44,011 nt of DNA from Eubacteriaceae bacterium (GTDB lineage Bacteria; Bacillota; Clostridia; Lachnospirales; Lachnospiraceae): assembly GCA_902362875.1 (NCBI GenBank), contig CABIYF010000025.1:1-44011 (forward strand), read 5' to 3'. Numbering within the stretch: the first letter of the stretch is position 1; the number at the start of each line of letters is the position of its first letter. Positions 35,624 through 43,914 of the stretch are shown piece after piece. Made by a program: the position numbers and the translations under genes. A model generated the notes under the pieces. That model was not told the DNA's origin. It was given only the letters and a program-made list of their open reading frames with translations, and searched no databases.

Positions 35624-35635
35624 CTCCGTACGGAG
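35624..35635. promoter_or_regulatory. 12-bp perfect palindrome upstream of the GatZ-like gene
   Basis: CTCCGTACGGAG, a perfect palindrome about 97 bp before the gene start, is a plausible operator. No clear sigma-A or sigma-54 promoter could be fixed in 35555-35731, although the AT-rich stretch upstream is compatible with one. Confidence 0.4.
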
Positions 35636-35731
35636 TTAAGATATAACTGTCAAAAGGAACAGGAAACAAAAAACAAAGACATTGGCCAAAAGTCTTATAA
35701 GTTGATTTAAGAGCAAAAAGGAGTTAAAATC

Positions 35732-36997
35732 ATGAAAAAACAGGTAAGTATCACAAAAGCAGTTAAATATGTTATCAATTCAACAGATGAAAAACACACA
35801 TTACTTGGAATCGGACCAATGTCTGAAAACTTCTTAAGAGCATCATTAGAGATTTCTAAAGAAAAAGACTTCCCACTGATGTACATCGCAAGCCGTAATC
35901 AGGTAGATGCTTACAAATTTGGTGGTGGTTATGTATTCCATGCAGATCAGAAGAAATTCAGAGATAAGATCGAAGCGATCTGTGAAGAGATCGGATATGA
36001 CAATGCATACTATCTGTGCAGAGATCATGGTGGACCATGGCAGAGAGATAAAGAAAGAAATGATCATCTTCCAGAAGCTGAAGCAATGGAAATCGCAAAA
36101 GAATCTTACAAAGAAGATATCTTAAACGGATTCGATTTATTACATATTGACCCAACAAAAGATCCAGACGAAATGTGCAAAGTCGTAGACATCGACGTAG
36201 TATTCAACAGAACAGTTGAACTGATCGAATATTGCGAGCAGGTAAGAAAAGAATATGGAATCGAAAAAGAAATTGCTTATGAAGTAGGAACAGAAGAAAC
36301 AAGCGGTGGTCTTACATCCTTAGATACTTATGAAGGATTTATCAAACGAATCAAAGAATATACAGAAGAACACAACCTGCCAATGCCAATCTTCATCGTT
36401 GGACAGACAGGAACATTAACAAGACTTACAAAGAACGTAGGACACTTTAACTATGAAAACTCTAAGACATTAAGTGAAGTAGCTAAGAAATACGGAGTTG
36501 GATTAAAAGAACATAATGGAGATTATTTAAGCGAAGCAAAATTACTTGCACATTTACCATTAGGAATCACAGCTATGAACGTAGCACCAGCATTTGGAAC
36601 AATCGAGACAAGAGCATTATTAGAATTATTAGATGTGGAAGACAAATTTGCTGAACTTGGACAGATCAAAGATCCATCTAACTTAAGAGAAGCATTAACA
36701 CATGATTCTATCTATTCAATGAAATGGAAGAAATGGTTAACAGATGAAGTTGACATGTCTAACCTGGAAGCATTAGATGATGCTACAAAATTACAGATCA
36801 CAGAATTATGTGGACATTATACATTCTCAAATGATGATGTAGCAAAAGAAATTGACAAATTATATGAGAATCTTGCAGCACTCAAGATCGATGGAAAACG
36901 TTTTGTCATTGAAAAATTAAAAGAAGAAATGGAAAAACACGTAAGATGCTTTAACATGGAAGGTCTTACAACAAAGATCATGAATGCAGAAGACTAA
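35732..36997 (+). CDS. GatZ/KbaZ-family protein (class II tagatose-bisphosphate aldolase, non-catalytic-subunit family), divergent
   Basis: A 421-residue protein, the same length as E. coli GatZ/KbaZ (420-426), which stabilise the class II aldolase GatY/KbaY. Family landmarks are recognisable but diverged: NQVDAYKFGGG, RDHGGPWQRDKE (GatZ has GDHLGPN), GFDLLHIDPTKD, YEVGTEETSGG, KEHNGDYL and VAPAFGTIETRALLEL. No gatY/kbaY-type catalytic gene lies in the window. The gene is first in a cluster with a PRD regulator, fructose-type PTS genes and an aldo/keto reductase, so it probably acts on a phosphorylated sugar delivered by that PTS. It may be catalytic itself or pair with an aldolase elsewhere. 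AAAAAGGAG precedes the ATG. Substrate not assignable. Confidence 0.8.
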   Translation: MKKQVSITKAVKYVINSTDEKHTLLGIGPMSENFLRASLEISKEKDFPLMYIASRNQVDAYKFGGGYVFHADQKKFRDKIEAICEEIGYDNAYYLCRDHGGPWQRDKERNDHLPEAEAMEIAKESYKEDILNGFDLLHIDPTKDPDEMCKVVDIDVVFNRTVELIEYCEQVRKEYGIEKEIAYEVGTEETSGGLTSLDTYEGFIKRIKEYTEEHNLPMPIFIVGQTGTLTRLTKNVGHFNYENSKTLSEVAKKYGVGLKEHNGDYLSEAKLLAHLPLGITAMNVAPAFGTIETRALLELLDVEDKFAELGQIKDPSNLREALTHDSIYSMKWKKWLTDEVDMSNLEALDDATKLQITELCGHYTFSNDDVAKEIDKLYENLAALKIDGKRFVIEKLKEEMEKHVRCFNMEGLTTKIMNAED

Positions 36998-37102
36998 TTA
37001 AGAAGGTCAAAACATACAAAGACAAGAGATCAGAGCAGGAGAATCATATGAGGAAGTTATGAAATCATAATCTAAGGAAGATTTCAGGGAGGGAAAATTC
37101 AT

Positions 37103-39139
37103 ATGGTAAAAGGAAGAATGCTGAACGTTATCAAATATCTGGAGAAACACAGAGAAACCGGATATCGTCAGATCGCAGAGGCAATGGATGAGACAACAAG
37201 AGCAATACGCTATGATATTGACAAGATCAATGACGAGCTGTCTCTGCAGAAACTTCCATTGATAGAAAAATTACCAAAAGGGAAGCTTGAAGTGCCGGAA
37301 AATCTTGATTTATCCATATTTCTTGAGGACAATGAATTTGTTTTCTCCTCAAAAGAACGAATCAAGATTCTCTGCTTGATGATCCTATTTGATACAACAA
37401 ATCTGAATATTAGAAAATTAAGTGAAATCTTACAGGTTTCCAGAAGATCAATACAAAATGACATCGAAGAAATACAAAAAGAATTAGAAGAAGATGACAT
37501 TTATCTTGAATATAAAAATGGATTTTATCTTATAGAAAAATCAGATAAATCTTACGAAATCCGAAGCCGGGAGATCAGAAGTCATGTCAAAACATTATAC
37601 AAAACACGCTTAACAACTACATACGAAGCATATATAAAGAATCTGATCTATAAAATATTTTTACCGGTCAATCTAAATGAATTGTTTTTATGGATTGATG
37701 GATTATTGAAGAAAACAGGGTGGATCTTCAGTGATCAGTCATTTAAATGGTATGTTGCCAATATCTGCACATTCACATGGTATATGATCAAAGATAAAAA
37801 ATTACCGGAAAAAGAATGGGATAAAACGGGCGAAATTGGTGATAGTCTCAAAGATTATGAAAAGTGTATTGGAAAAATTCTTGATCATAAACAAAGTGAG
37901 ATTCTGGCAGGTTTTGAGAAATATACAAACAAATATGTCCATCTTGAAGTTACAGATAATCTGATGAATATCGAAGATCTTGCAGAAATGCTGATCAGCA
38001 AAATGCAGGAATCTTTAAGAATCGAATTTGATCAGGATGGAATATTAATTAAAGGACTCTTGAATCATCTTGGGCCGATGATTGACAGAATCAAGGGAAA
38101 TGTACAGTTACACGATGATGTAAGCCAGTTTATTCCAGACAAGTACCAATACGTCTATGTCGCATTAAAGAAAATATTGGTAAAAGACACACTGCTTTGT
38201 CATCTGACTGAAAATGAAGAAATTTATCTGGCAATTTATTTTATCGGAAGCTTGAGAAGAATGCAGAAGAATTCATATATGAATGTGCTTTTGATTTGTG
38301 GGTACGGCTATGGAACAACAGCAGTTGTGAAGGATGCATTATTAAACAGCTATCAGGTATTTGTGAAGAAATCAATATCCGCATATCAGGTGAAGCATTT
38401 TGCTGAGTGGGCAGACATAGATGTTGTCATCTCAACAGTGGATGTAGAACTTCCAGTAGATAAACCATTTGCCAAGGTAAATATCATTTTCAATAATGAT
38501 GATTACATCAAATTAGATCTTTTGGGATTACAGAAAAGGAATGTATTAACAAATTATTTCGCAATAGAGAGAAGACTTGATTTTTTAAATGACGAAGACA
38601 AGCAAAGAGTTATGGCAGTTATCAAAGAAGAATTGGGATATAAAGAAGTCAGAATGCCGACAAAATTCAAGACATTAAGCGATCTTCTTACAGAAAATGA
38701 TATCCAGTGTATTAAAAAGATTGATGACTGGAGAGATGCTGTCAGACAGTCAACACAGATTTTGAAACGTCATGGAAATGATGGAGAAATATACTGTAAA
38801 AATGTAATAGAAGGGATTGAAGTACGAGGATTTTATTCTGTTACAGACCAGGTATTTGCATTGCTTCATGGTAGTGAAAATGCGGGAATTCAGATTAGTT
38901 GTATGAGTTTACTGATTAGTGAAGAGCCAGTCAGATTTGGAGAAAAAGAAGTAAATCTTATTTTCTGCCTGGCAAGCCGGGATAAGAAAGAGCACATTCC
39001 GGTTGTTACAAGATTGATGCGGATGATCAGTACGACAGATTTTATTAAACGATTAAAAGAATGCAGAACGCCAAGCGATGCAATGTCTGTCATCCGGGAT
39101 TGTGAAAAGGAGGTAGAACAACATGCAGCCAATCATTAA
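37103..39139 (+). CDS. BglG/MtlR-type PRD transcriptional regulator with PTS IIB- and IIA-like domains
   Basis: A 678-residue PTS-controlled regulator. N-terminal HTH domains (about 1-60 and 85-130; ILQVSRRSIQNDIEEI is a recognition-helix pattern), two PRDs (about 185-270 and 290-390), a GatB/Fru-like IIB domain (LLICGYGYGTT, with the phosphorylatable Cys, near 393-403), and a C-terminal IIA_2 domain with a likely His in FALLHGSENAG. In PRD1 and PRD2 some positions that normally hold phosphorylatable His look substituted (NICTFTW and LAIYFIG), while LLNHLGPMIDR keeps His. GGGAGGG precedes ATG 37103, and the gene overlaps the IIA gene by 17 bp. It most likely activates this PTS operon. Confidence 0.88.
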   Translation: MVKGRMLNVIKYLEKHRETGYRQIAEAMDETTRAIRYDIDKINDELSLQKLPLIEKLPKGKLEVPENLDLSIFLEDNEFVFSSKERIKILCLMILFDTTNLNIRKLSEILQVSRRSIQNDIEEIQKELEEDDIYLEYKNGFYLIEKSDKSYEIRSREIRSHVKTLYKTRLTTTYEAYIKNLIYKIFLPVNLNELFLWIDGLLKKTGWIFSDQSFKWYVANICTFTWYMIKDKKLPEKEWDKTGEIGDSLKDYEKCIGKILDHKQSEILAGFEKYTNKYVHLEVTDNLMNIEDLAEMLISKMQESLRIEFDQDGILIKGLLNHLGPMIDRIKGNVQLHDDVSQFIPDKYQYVYVALKKILVKDTLLCHLTENEEIYLAIYFIGSLRRMQKNSYMNVLLICGYGYGTTAVVKDALLNSYQVFVKKSISAYQVKHFAEWADIDVVISTVDVELPVDKPFAKVNIIFNNDDYIKLDLLGLQKRNVLTNYFAIERRLDFLNDEDKQRVMAVIKEELGYKEVRMPTKFKTLSDLLTENDIQCIKKIDDWRDAVRQSTQILKRHGNDGEIYCKNVIEGIEVRGFYSVTDQVFALLHGSENAGIQISCMSLLISEEPVRFGEKEVNLIFCLASRDKKEHIPVVTRLMRMISTTDFIKRLKECRTPSDAMSVIRDCEKEVEQHAANH

Positions 39140-39572
39140 GAAAGAAAATATTTTGTTTGATGTTGACGCAAAGGACAAGGCAGACATGATCGAACAAATG
39201 GTTGAAGTGTTCGACAAAGAAGGATATTTAAGCGATAAAGAACAGTTCCATAAAGATGTTTTAGCAAGAGAAGAAGTATTTTCAACATATATTGGATTTG
39301 GAATCGGAATTCCACACGGAAAAAGCAGCGGAGCAATTGATGCAGGTCTTTGCGTGGCAAAACCAAAGAATCCAGTTGTATGGGCAGATGATGAAAAAGT
39401 AGATTTTATCATTATGATCGCAGTCAGTGATGAAGGAAAAGGAGAATTACATCTTCAGTTGTTATCAAAACTTTCCAGATTAATGATGCATGAAGATTTC
39501 CGTAATGAGTTAAAGAACGGAAGCAAAGAAGAAGTATATGAAACACTCATTAAGAATCTGGAGGTGGAATAA
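39123..39572 (+). CDS. PTS fructose-family EIIA component
   Basis: A 149-residue IIA of the mannitol/fructose family (PTS_EIIA_2). The phosphorylated His is H65 in GIGIPHGK. It takes phosphate from HPr and hands it to the IIB encoded three genes on. AAGGAGG lies within the end of the regulator gene, and the coding regions overlap by 17 bp, so translation is coupled. The gene ends directly at the IIC start. Confidence 0.93.
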   Translation: MQPIIKKENILFDVDAKDKADMIEQMVEVFDKEGYLSDKEQFHKDVLAREEVFSTYIGFGIGIPHGKSSGAIDAGLCVAKPKNPVVWADDEKVDFIIMIAVSDEGKGELHLQLLSKLSRLMMHEDFRNELKNGSKEEVYETLIKNLEVE

Positions 39573-40625
39573 ATGAAAAATGCATTAAAAGATGTTCAGA
39601 AACATTTGATGACAGCAACATCCTATATGATCTTATTCGTAGTACCTGGTGGTATCTTCTACGCATTATCGATTATGATGAATGGAAAAGCAGCTGTTCC
39701 AACGGAAGGATTAGCATTACAAATCAATCAGATCGGTGCCGCAGGACTTGCATTATTTATTCCAGCTCTAGGTGGTTATATCGCATTTAGTATCGCGGAT
39801 AAGGCAGGTATCGGACCTGGATTTATCGGAGCTTATTTAGCAAGAGAAATCGGAGCAGGATTCTTAGGTGGAATCTTAGCAGGATTTATTGCAGGATACA
39901 CTGTAAAAGCATTAAAGAAGATCAAATTACCAACAGCATATAAAGCACTTGGAAATATCTTTATTTATCCATTAGTAGGAACCTTAGTTTCAGGTGGAGT
40001 TATCGTATTTTTATTAGGACAGCCGATCGCAGCCTTTATGAATTGGATGACAGCAGCTTTAAATGGTATGTCAGGAGCAGCCAAAGCACCACTTGGAATG
40101 TTATTAGGAGCCATGGTCGGAGTTGACATGGGTGGACCAATCAACAAAGTAGCATACACATTTGCACAGACACAGGTTGATACATTGCCATATTTGATGG
40201 GTGGTGTAGGAGCAGCCGGAGCCGTTCCTCCAATCGGAATAGGACTAGCAACGATTCTATTTAAAAAGAAATTCTCAGAAGATGAAAGAGGATCAGGAAA
40301 AGCAGCCATCGTCATGGGATGCATGGGAATCACAGAAGGAGCAATCCCATTTGCAACAGCAGACCCTGTCCGCATGATTCCAATTTATACATTAGGATCA
40401 GCAATTGCATGTATGTCAGGTTTCTTATTCGGAGCAATCAACCATGTACCATGGGGCGGACTGATCGTTTTACCAGTCGCAGAACACAGACTTGGATATT
40501 TTGCAGCAGTTATGATCGGAGCACTTGTTGTTGCCATATTAACAGGACTGTTAAAGAAAGATTATGTACCAGAAGAACCAGCAGCAATCGACGAAGACAT
40601 CGAATTATCATTTGAAGACTTTTAA
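39573..40625 (+). CDS. PTS fructose-family EIIC permease
   Basis: A 350-residue integral membrane IIC that binds and translocates the sugar. Multiple hydrophobic helices run through the protein, with the conserved blocks VDMGGPINKVAYTFA, GITEGAIPFATADP and GAINHVPWGG of the FruA IIC family. The ATG follows the IIA stop without a gap; GGAGGTGG at the end of the IIA gene is the ribosome-binding site. IIA, IIC and IIB are separate polypeptides here rather than fused as in FruA. Family membership does not prove fructose as substrate: tagatose, mannosylglycerate-type and other sugars use related permeases. Confidence 0.93.
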   Translation: MKNALKDVQKHLMTATSYMILFVVPGGIFYALSIMMNGKAAVPTEGLALQINQIGAAGLALFIPALGGYIAFSIADKAGIGPGFIGAYLAREIGAGFLGGILAGFIAGYTVKALKKIKLPTAYKALGNIFIYPLVGTLVSGGVIVFLLGQPIAAFMNWMTAALNGMSGAAKAPLGMLLGAMVGVDMGGPINKVAYTFAQTQVDTLPYLMGGVGAAGAVPPIGIGLATILFKKKFSEDERGSGKAAIVMGCMGITEGAIPFATADPVRMIPIYTLGSAIACMSGFLFGAINHVPWGGLIVLPVAEHRLGYFAAVMIGALVVAILTGLLKKDYVPEEPAAIDEDIELSFEDF

Positions 40626-40679
40626 ACAAAAATATGAAACGTAAAATAAAATCAATTCACAAGATCAGGAGGTAAAATC

Positions 40680-40991
40680 ATGAAAGTAGTAGGAGTTACA
40701 GCATGTCCATCAGGAGTTGCGCATACATATATGTCAGCAGAAGCATTAGTCTTAGCAGGAGAAAAATATGGAGTTGATGTAAAAATCGAAACACAGGGAA
40801 GTGGTGGAATTGAGAATACGTTAACACCAGAAGACATCAAAGAAGCAGCTTGCGTTATCCTTTCTACAGACGTAGCGATCCAGGGAGAAGAAAGATTCCA
40901 TGGAAAGAAAGTCATGAGAATGGGAGTTCAGGATCTGATGAAAAAAGCAGAGCCTATCATGAAGAAGATCAAAGAAACATTTGACAAATAA
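40680..40991 (+). CDS. PTS fructose-family EIIB component
   Basis: A 103-residue cytoplasmic IIB of the fructose family. Phosphorylated Cys9 is in VTACPSGVAHTYMSA, the signature loop of FruA IIB domains. It receives phosphate from the IIA protein and phosphorylates the sugar bound by IIC. It starts 54 bp after IIC with a clear CAGGAGG site. A hairpin lies between this gene and the aldo/keto reductase. Confidence 0.94.
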   Translation: MKVVGVTACPSGVAHTYMSAEALVLAGEKYGVDVKIETQGSGGIENTLTPEDIKEAACVILSTDVAIQGEERFHGKKVMRMGVQDLMKKAEPIMKKIKETFDK

Positions 40992-41050
40992 TAGAAAAGA
41001 AGACTGTGAAATTATTGCCATATCAACAGTTCTCAAATCAAATAAAATCA

Positions 41051-41093
41051 ACTATAATAGGAACTATCAAGGAATGATGGTTCCTATTGTAGT
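41051..41093 (+). promoter_or_regulatory. Inverted repeat between IIB and aldo/keto reductase genes
   Basis: ACTATAATAGGAACT (41051-41065) pairs with GGTTCCTATTGTAGT (41079-41093), about 14 bp with one mismatch and a 13-nt loop. There is no T-tract, so it is not a standard terminator. It could be an operator, an mRNA-processing or stability hairpin setting PTS versus reductase levels, or a weak attenuator. Confidence 0.5.
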
Positions 41094-41129
41094 ATAAGGA
41101 TAAAGACATCACAGACAGGAGATGGAAAT

Positions 41130-41951
41130 ATGAACGTAAGCTCAACATTTAAATTAAACAATGGAAATGAAATACCAGTCATAGCACTTGGAAGCTGGGA
41201 CAGCCGCGGGGATGAAGCATATCATGCTTGTCTTGATGCATTATCATCAGGCTATCGTCATATAGACACAGCGGCTTATTACGAGAATGAATCCTTGGTT
41301 GGAGCAGCAGTCAGAGATTGCAAGATTCCAAGAGAAGAGATTTTTGTGACAAGCAAGATGTGGTACGAAGATATGGTAGAAGGCAGACAGGAAGCAGCAT
41401 TCGAAAAGACATTAAAAGAATTAGGCCTTGAATATCTGGATATGTATTTATTACACTGGCCGATCAATGATGTGGCAGGTTCATGGAAAGTCCTTGAGAA
41501 ATATTATGAACAGGGATTGATCAAGAATATCGGAGTCAGCAATTTCCGTCCAAAACATTTAAAACAATTAGAGGCAACGGCAAATATTGCACCAGCAGTT
41601 AACCAGATCGAGATTTGTCCATTTCTTGTACAGGAAGAGACTGTAAATTACTGTAAAGAACATGATATTATTGTGGAAGCATGGGGACCTCTGGGCAAAG
41701 GAAGACAGCTTTCAGAACCAGAAATCACAGCACTTGCACAGAAATACAATAAAACACCAGCACAGATCATCTTACGCTGGCATTTCCAGAGAGGGATCGT
41801 AAGCCTTCCAAAATCCGTCCATAAAGAAAGAATCGTTCAGAATGCAGATATCTTTGATTTTGAATTATCAAAGGAAGATATGCAGATCATGGCATCTATG
41901 GATTTGAGAGAATCAACAGGCAGAGGATATCCTGAACAATACGAGTATTAG
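41130..41951 (+). CDS. Aldo/keto reductase
   Basis: A 273-residue NADPH-type aldo/keto reductase (family related to 2,5-diketogluconate reductases). The catalytic tetrad is visible: D46 and Y51 in HIDTAAYYENE, K76 in TSKMWY, H109 in LLHWP. The cofactor-binding end includes LPKSVHKERIVQNADIFDF. The start follows CAGGAGATGG. As the last gene of the PTS operon it may reduce a carbonyl sugar or the aldehyde product of an aldolase step by the GatZ-like protein. That is inferred from position only, and many such reductases are promiscuous. Confidence 0.9.
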   Translation: MNVSSTFKLNNGNEIPVIALGSWDSRGDEAYHACLDALSSGYRHIDTAAYYENESLVGAAVRDCKIPREEIFVTSKMWYEDMVEGRQEAAFEKTLKELGLEYLDMYLLHWPINDVAGSWKVLEKYYEQGLIKNIGVSNFRPKHLKQLEATANIAPAVNQIEICPFLVQEETVNYCKEHDIIVEAWGPLGKGRQLSEPEITALAQKYNKTPAQIILRWHFQRGIVSLPKSVHKERIVQNADIFDFELSKEDMQIMASMDLRESTGRGYPEQYEY

Positions 41952-41978
41952 GCTGGAAATTTTATAAAGTTATTTTTT

Positions 41979-42001
41979 AGAAGGGTGTAAGCCCTTCTTT
42001 T
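41979..42001 (+). terminator. Terminator of the PTS operon
   Basis: AGAAGGG (41979-41985) pairs with CCCTTCT (41992-41998) around a 6-nt loop, followed by a short T run. Confidence 0.82.
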
Positions 42002-42026
42002 GTTATGCCATAATTTCTGTATAATA

Positions 42027-42072
42027 AAAACTGGCACCATTAAAAATAAAAAAACTGGCTATTTTAAAAATA
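42027..42072. repeat. Two 22-bp direct repeats with 24-bp period upstream of the ECF gene
   Basis: AAAACTGGC-6N-AAAAATA-type copies at 42027-42048 and 42051-42072 differ only in the six central bases, just after a TATAAT (42020-42025). The near two-helical-turn spacing suggests tandem protein-binding sites on one DNA face. Confidence 0.5.
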
Positions 42073-42165
42073 CCAACATTCGGATAAATTATAACACAAT
42101 AAAGGAACGCAGCGTACTTGAAAAACTATATATAATCAAAGAAAACAGAAAGTGAGGAAAACAAA

Positions 42166-42687
42166 ATGAAAGAAAATAAAGTACAGTTTATTGCAGTCAC
42201 AGCAATGGCAGTTGCATTAACTTATGTATTTACAGCATTCGTTAACGTAAGATTACCAATCGCAGCTAACGGAGGTTTGATCCATTTAGGAAATGTACCT
42301 TTATTTATTATGGCAATCTTATTTGGAAAGAAAACAGGAGCAATCGCCGGTGGTGTTGGAATGGGATTATTTGACCTGTTATCCGGATGGACGGCATGGG
42401 CACCATTTACATTTGTTATCGTTGGTATCATGGGATATGTTGTAGGAGCTATGACAGAGAAACATGATCAGTATGGATGGAAAGTAGCAGCGATCTTCGC
42501 AGCATTTGTAATTAAGATCGTTGGATACTATATCGCAGAGATCATCCTTTATGGAAACTTTGTTGCACCGATGACTTCCGTACCTGGAAATGTCGTACAG
42601 ATTGCAGTAGCAGCAGTTGTTGTACTGATCGTAATCGAACCAATCGAGATTGCAGTTAAGAAAATTGGAATTACACAGTTCGCATAG
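42166..42687 (+). CDS. ECF transporter S component
   Basis: A 173-residue substrate-binding membrane subunit of an energy-coupling-factor vitamin/precursor transporter. Five to six hydrophobic helices are evident, with family motifs GLIHLGNVPLFIMAILFGKK and AGGVGMGLFDLLSGWTAWAPF. The N-terminal MAVALTYVFT helix is a typical AxxxA-type interaction segment for EcfT. The shared EcfA/EcfT module would be encoded elsewhere. Substrate is not assignable; the next gene encodes a PLP-dependent aminotransferase, so a B6-type or amino-compound substrate is possible. AAGTGAGGA precedes the ATG. Confidence 0.88.
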   Translation: MKENKVQFIAVTAMAVALTYVFTAFVNVRLPIAANGGLIHLGNVPLFIMAILFGKKTGAIAGGVGMGLFDLLSGWTAWAPFTFVIVGIMGYVVGAMTEKHDQYGWKVAAIFAAFVIKIVGYYIAEIILYGNFVAPMTSVPGNVVQIAVAAVVVLIVIEPIEIAVKKIGITQFA

Positions 42688-42696
42688 AAATTAAAC

Positions 42697-42741
42697 ATAC
42701 CGGGGTTGCAGAAGCATTTTACAGTGCAGTGATCCCGGTAT
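42697..42741 (+). promoter_or_regulatory. Hairpin between the ECF S gene and the aminotransferase gene
   Basis: ATACCGGG (42697-42704) pairs with CCCGGTAT (42734-42741), with an inner TGCA/TGCA pairing. No T-tract follows, so it is more likely an intercistronic processing/attenuation hairpin than a strong terminator. Confidence 0.55.
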
Positions 42742-42780
42742 CTTAAATTATAAAAATAAAAAAGAAAGTGAGCGACGAAT

Positions 42781-43914
42781 ATGAGCAAATATAAGATCAT
42801 GACACCCGGACCCGTTCAGGTACCGGAAAATGTAAGACTGGCAAGAAGCCTTTCTACAACAAATGCAGATTTAGATCCACAGTTTTATGATGAGTACAAA
42901 GAAACATGCGAGCTGATCAGCGAATTACTTCATACCAAAAATGAAACACTGATCTTAAGCGGAGAAGGAATTCTTGGATTAGAAGCAGCATGCGCCTCCA
43001 TGACAGAACCAGGAGACAGAGTTTTAATCCTCGACAATGGAATTTACGGAGCAGGGTTTGCAGACTTCGTATCCATGTATGGCGGAACCCCTGTAATGTA
43101 TACCAAAGATTATAAAAATGCATTTGATGTAAATGAATTAGATGCATATCTTAAGGAAGATCATGACTTTAAATACGCAACCGTTGTTCACTGCGATACA
43201 CCAAGCGGAATGTTAAATGACATTCACAAAATCTGTCCATTATTAAAATCCTATGGAATTATGACAGTCGTTGATTCAGTATCCGGAATGTTTGGAAATG
43301 AAGTTGATGTTGACAAAGCACAGATCGACTTATTATGCGGCGGCTCACAAAAAGCCGTTTCAGCCCCTCCGGGACTTACATTCGTAACAATCAGTGATGA
43401 AGCAAAGAAAGCAATGGAAAACAGAAAAACACCAATTGCATCATTCTACTGCAATCTGACAATATTCAAAGACTACTATAAAAACCTCTGGTTCCCATAT
43501 ACAATGCCGATCAGCGATATCTATGGCCTAAAAGCAGCAATGGACAATATCGCCGCAGACAAAGACCTGATCAAACGCCATGCAAAGATTGCAAATGCAA
43601 CAAGAGAAGCATTAAAAGAATTCGGAATCAAACTGCATTTAGAAAGCGGATTTTCAGATACCGTTACCGTATTCGACGTACCAGAAGGAATGACAGCAGA
43701 CGATATTCTTAAGAGAATGCGCGAAGAACATGGCATCATGTTGGCAGGATCTTTCGGAGAACTAGCAGGAAAAGTCATCCGAATCGGACACATGGGCGCA
43801 AGCGCAAATGTCGGAGATATGCTGGAAGTTATGGCTGGGCTTGAGGAAACTCTGCGGTATTTTGGATGGGGAAGTGAAGAATCCTTGTTGAAGAGCTTCC
43901 ATGATAAATTGTAA
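42781..43914 (+). CDS. Class V PLP-dependent aminotransferase (alanine/serine-glyoxylate type)
   Basis: A 377-residue fold-type I aminotransferase of the AGXT/PucG-like group (COG0075). The N-terminal TPGPVQVPENV is characteristic, D165 in VVDSVSG contacts the pyridine ring, and K191 in GGSQKAVSAPPG forms the Schiff base. The C-terminal RIGHMG segment binds the substrate carboxylate. The reaction is probably transamination of serine, alanine or a related donor with glyoxylate or pyruvate; the exact pair cannot be read. It follows the ECF S gene by 93 bp with a hairpin between. AAAGTGAGCG precedes the ATG. Its TAA is directly followed by repeat copy E. Confidence 0.9.
   Translation: MSKYKIMTPGPVQVPENVRLARSLSTTNADLDPQFYDEYKETCELISELLHTKNETLILSGEGILGLEAACASMTEPGDRVLILDNGIYGAGFADFVSMYGGTPVMYTKDYKNAFDVNELDAYLKEDHDFKYATVVHCDTPSGMLNDIHKICPLLKSYGIMTVVDSVSGMFGNEVDVDKAQIDLLCGGSQKAVSAPPGLTFVTISDEAKKAMENRKTPIASFYCNLTIFKDYYKNLWFPYTMPISDIYGLKAAMDNIAADKDLIKRHAKIANATREALKEFGIKLHLESGFSDTVTVFDVPEGMTADDILKRMREEHGIMLAGSFGELAGKVIRIGHMGASANVGDMLEVMAGLEETLRYFGWGSEESLLKSFHDKL

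Noticed and set aside
35555..35731. Sigma-54 promoter for the PTS operon
   Set aside because: The regulator is of BglG/MtlR type without an NtrC-like AAA+ domain, and TTGGCCAAAAGTCTT does not give the required GG/GC spacing.
42002..42165. Riboswitch upstream of the ECF S component
   Set aside because: No THF, preQ1, TPP, FMN or cobalamin conserved core could be recognised; only direct repeats and AT-rich sequence are visible.
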